In this document: piece after piece, positions 60,883-64,000 of the stretch | Layout of the letters: each line of letters starts with the position of its first letter | Position numbering within the stretch: position 1 is the stretch's first letter | Origin: Collybiopsis luxurians FD-317 M1 | Lineage: Eukaryota; Basidiomycota; Agaricomycetes; Agaricales; Omphalotaceae | Length of the DNA stretch: 64,000 nt | Direction: 5' to 3' | Assembly (NCBI GenBank): GCA_000827265.1 | Contig: KN834829.1 | Location: 174,895-238,894 of the forward strand | Translations under genes and position numbers: made by a program | Notes under the pieces: generated by a model | What the model saw: the letters and a program-made list of their open reading frames with translations, nothing else | Databases searched by the model: none | Told to the model about the DNA's origin: nothing

Positions 60883-63715
60883 TCATGTCAGGTTCCTTGA
60901 AACTATTTTTCTGTATCTGGGATCAGTTAATGTCGACGGAGGAGAAAATTGAAACTCGAAGCCCACCTCCTCCAACTTCAAATCTGGAAATTGATGATGC
61001 GCTTGAAACACAAACGTGACCTTACACTTCCACCTCGTCGGACGGGATGTATCCAGTTTGACAGTAAACCGATCGCTAAGGATAAAATTGTTATCTCCTT
61101 CATCATCAAGCTCAATCACCGGTCCAGGATCTGGTTTCCCATCCCATACACACGACAGTATCCACCCCACGACAAACATCCTTCCCCCTGCCAACCGAAA
61201 ATTGAAGAATCCTCCGTCAACCTCCTCACCCTCCTCAGGAACCCTCCCCTTCTTCCCACCCATCTCTTCAGGATCAATCCGAACAAGATTCATATGCTCA
61301 GGATATCCAACTTTACCGATCATCTTCTTCAACGGATTAGGTGGGGTGGTGAGCGGAGATTCCCACTCGAGCTCGTATGCTTCGAACCCTGCACCGAACA
61401 CGACTTGATTGTAATTCGCCAACTTCTTCTTGAACTTCCCTCCGACCTTTCCACATTCCCATACGAAGGTATTCCTATTATTTTCCTTCACCCCCGTGCC
61501 CCCAGGTCCAGGTTTGACCGATCTCTTCCGCGCTTTATCCATCCCCTTGACCCCCGCAATAAAATCATAACACTTCATCATCCCATCCGCCTTCAATTTT
61601 GCCTCCACCATCTGAACATAAATATCCGTATCTTGTACCTTTTTCTCGAGTGTAAGTTTCCTTACGAGATTCTTGCGCTGAGTTTGGAATGCGGCGATGG
61701 CGGAGCGGATACTTTTTACGCGTATGGCGTAGGCATCGGACTGAAGGGCTGGGTGTTCTAGGTAGGTTTGGAGATCGAGATACATGTCGCGCATTTCGTG
61801 AATCTTGGCGAATACATCTCGGTGGACGGTTACGCGTCGCGGGAGATTGCAGTTTATAAGGGAGCTGAACAAAGTGAATTCAGCTACGTAGCTCGATAGG
61901 TGACTAGCTGAATGCACACCTGTAATGATATAATATCCCAATCCTCGGCGTCCCTTTTGGATTAGCTAAAAGTTTTGGTAAGGCAGCAAGGGCGTCCTGA
62001 GGAGAAAGGAGGCCATTCGATAGATACGAAGCATCTGCCGAACACCCATAGGTTTCAATCATCACATGTAAGATACTACAATTCTTCGATTGGGACTTGA
62101 CTTTGGATTGAGTACCAGAGGCTTTGAAGAAATTTTCGACGAGGGTTTGAGCTTCGATTTCATGTTTTTTTGTTATACTCTTGTCATCGATCCTATGGAA
62201 GCGCAGAATGTGAGATAATAAGCAAGTATCGAATACTCGAATGAAAATCAGTAGAGACACGCACTGACAAACTATTACCATCCTGCAACCGTACCCGCGT
62301 TGGCGACCCGCAAGATAATAATCTCCATATCTCTCCCTGAACTCAGCCTCTGTAAGAGCCGGCATCCCTTCCTGCAACGTAACAGTCGCCGGAATAAACT
62401 CTGGCTCGAACTCCCCAATGACCTTATACTGTATCAGGACCGTCGACGACGACGCATTCTTCGACAATAACGACGATATCCGAGAACTCATAGAGATAGA
62501 AGCAGGAGCGACGTTTACTGTACCCCCGATTTCGATATCGTACTGATCCTCAAGTGACTTGATAGCATTCCAGTGTAACGTGTCAACGTAAGTTCTAGCT
62601 TGTTTGGGTCGAGGAGGATGTGAAGGCATTTGAAATGTAGATAGCGCGGTGCGGGTCATCGATTCCCCTGTTAATGCGTCGACACCGAAACCTAATCTAA
62701 ACGTGTCTGACCAGGGTATGTTAACTTCGCGTTGAAGTTCAGTGCTGACCGACTTCTTTGGCGGACTCTGAAAGAAACTTTTAGAGAACCAGATAGGGCC
62801 GAAGTGAAGACTGGCAATAAACACTTACCTGGGGCGACGATTTAGGTGACAGTGACTGTTTGTCTTGTTTGACAGGTGGTTCCAAGCTAGACGCCCGGCG
62901 CTCTTTCTTTGCATCAGGCTTCGCGGGCTTGGGGGTGTGGGGGGAGACTTTGGGTTTAGCGTCTGGCTTGCCGGGCTGCTGCTTTTTACCCTTACTAGGA
63001 ATTTCGAGGCTAACTGTTCGGCGATGCTTTTTCAGGTCAGTTTCTGGAGGCTTTAGGCTATCGGGGGTGACAGATCTTTTTCCTGCCGCTTTCGGTACGT
63101 CGAGTTTAGCGTCCGGTGGAGGGCCTGTTAATTTAAGGATAGGCTTCAGTGCTGGTTTGGGCTTGGATCGGAGAATCTTGATCTTTGCTCGAAGTGCATC
63201 TGGATTCTATGGAAGATGAAATGAAGTGAATGAATGATAAGGCGAGCTGCGAAACTCACCTTATCGAGTTTATCATCTTTTGCCCCAAATACAATCGTAC
63301 TTCCGTCTTTCAAGAGATAGTCCTTCCCGGAGACGAGCACTCCTTCTGAATTCATCCACGTCCCGTGCTTTGACTCCGCATCGCTAATGTACACCTATGA
63401 ATTCGTGAGCTTTTCTGAGAACATAACAAAGGACATTCGACCTACTTTGGTTCCCTTGAACTTCAAAATCGCATGCTTGGTGGCAATAACCTTTCCACTC
63501 TCCAAGAGTTTGGATCCGATAAATAATTCATCAGTATTAGAGTTTTGTTTAATCGTAAATTTTCGAGGCTGAGCTTTCGAGTGCGGAGGATCTTCACAAA
63601 TAAATTCGACTCCTTGACGAGAAACTGGTAAGATTTCGGAATGTTAAGAAATCAGTTGCGACATACCTTCAACCACTTCAAGTTCCCTGTCTTTTTTACC
63701 GTTCGCAGGGGCCAT
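60883..63715 (-). CDS. FHA-domain protein with fungal-specific C-terminus
   Basis: Seven exons give 832 residues with every junction in phase: 63667-63715, 63446-63624, 63260-63394, 62829-63206, 62265-62767, 61920-62192 and 60883-61864. The start is MAPANGKKDRELEVVEVS. An N-terminal FHA domain covers about residues 15-120: DELFIGSKLLES, VIATKHAILKF, VYISDAESKHGTWMNS and LKDGSTIVFGAK. The usual Gly-Arg of the domain is Gly-Ser here. A Lys/Pro-rich basic linker (about 120-245) with SP motifs follows, as in nuclear phosphoprotein partners. The middle has ALTEAEFRERYGDYYLAGRQ, slightly like the YG(T/S)H(F/Y) signature of MACPF domains, then KGTPRIGILYHYSSLINC and a helical stretch. The C-terminus has FFNFRLAGGRMFVVGWILSC and a beta-rich WKCKVTFVFQAHHQF. 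Phosphothreonine binding is inferred from FHA only. It is GC-rich and intact. Confidence 0.82.
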
Positions 63716-64000
63716 GAAAGTTCAATGGCTAACAGACGATCACGAATCTTATAACACCAAAGCTGTGGAAGCCGACATCGACGGAGTGCTCCAGAGGGTG
63801 AATTGGAACGCGGTGCTCAGATACAAATGTCATCAGGCTGTAAGGTATGAGAAAAATATACGCATTCAATTCGTGGACTCTAGGCCATGAAAGAGGCAGT
63901 GACGAAGCTTCGACCCTTTGACGCCAGCTGGCTGTGCTGCCCACCGGGCCGGGATCGCCACTAGCATCCGCACGCCGTCCTCACTGAGACTGGGAAGGCA
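63716..64000. other. 5' flank of the FHA gene
   Basis: This is the likely promoter region. The last 100 bases are GC-richer and may begin another gene beyond the window. Confidence 0.4.

Overview
The window looks like a mushroom-forming basidiomycete (Agaricomycetes). Genes are split by short GT-AG introns of about 45-60 nt. There is a Ty1/Copia retrotransposon, several non-autonomous hAT-type elements, a KDZ-type transposase relative with its cysteine-cluster modules, a fungal DUF6536 membrane-protein pair and large minisatellite arrays. No tRNA, rRNA or CRISPR was seen. The assignment rests on protein families and intron style, not on a database match.

Left part (1-14 kb): a gene for a single-pass membrane protein (minus strand, 1767 to about 9272) is split by a Copia element (2828-9128) flanked by the 5-bp duplication TGAAG. 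The Copia element was itself hit twice: a hAT-type MITE lies in its gag region (7236-8096, duplication GGTTCAGT) and a solo LTR lies in its 5' LTR (8494-8992, duplication CATAG). Another MITE (9692-10195) sits just upstream. Next comes an intact four-exon DUF6536 gene (11672-14118, minus).

Middle (14-51 kb): mostly gene-poor and repeat-rich. Two minisatellite fields with a 51-bp unit (about 21.1-23.3 kb and 46.1-51.0 kb) bracket a region holding a GIY-YIG/T5orf172-like gene (about 24 kb) and a gene cluster at 29.2-45.3 kb. The cluster has a CxC/KDZ transposase-like gene on the minus strand, then five spliced genes on the plus strand and one minus-strand ORF, all of uncharacterised families. 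Nearly every member carries nonsense codons or frameshifts. Almost all the stops are TGA, as expected from C-to-T change at CGA. I read it as a decayed multi-gene mobile island.

Right part (51-64 kb): AT-rich unique DNA with two more hAT-type MITEs (54115-54595 and 56401-57152, each with a perfect 8-bp duplication) and copies of a palindrome-rich AAGTTAC repeat family that is also present at about 1.1 kb. It ends with two intact genes: a second DUF6536 gene (57580-60015, minus) with the same exon structure as the first, and a seven-exon gene for an 832-residue FHA-domain protein (60883-63715, minus).

The intact genes (two DUF6536 genes and the FHA gene) are the likely functional host genes. 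Most of the rest is transposon-derived and shows CpG-decay mutations.
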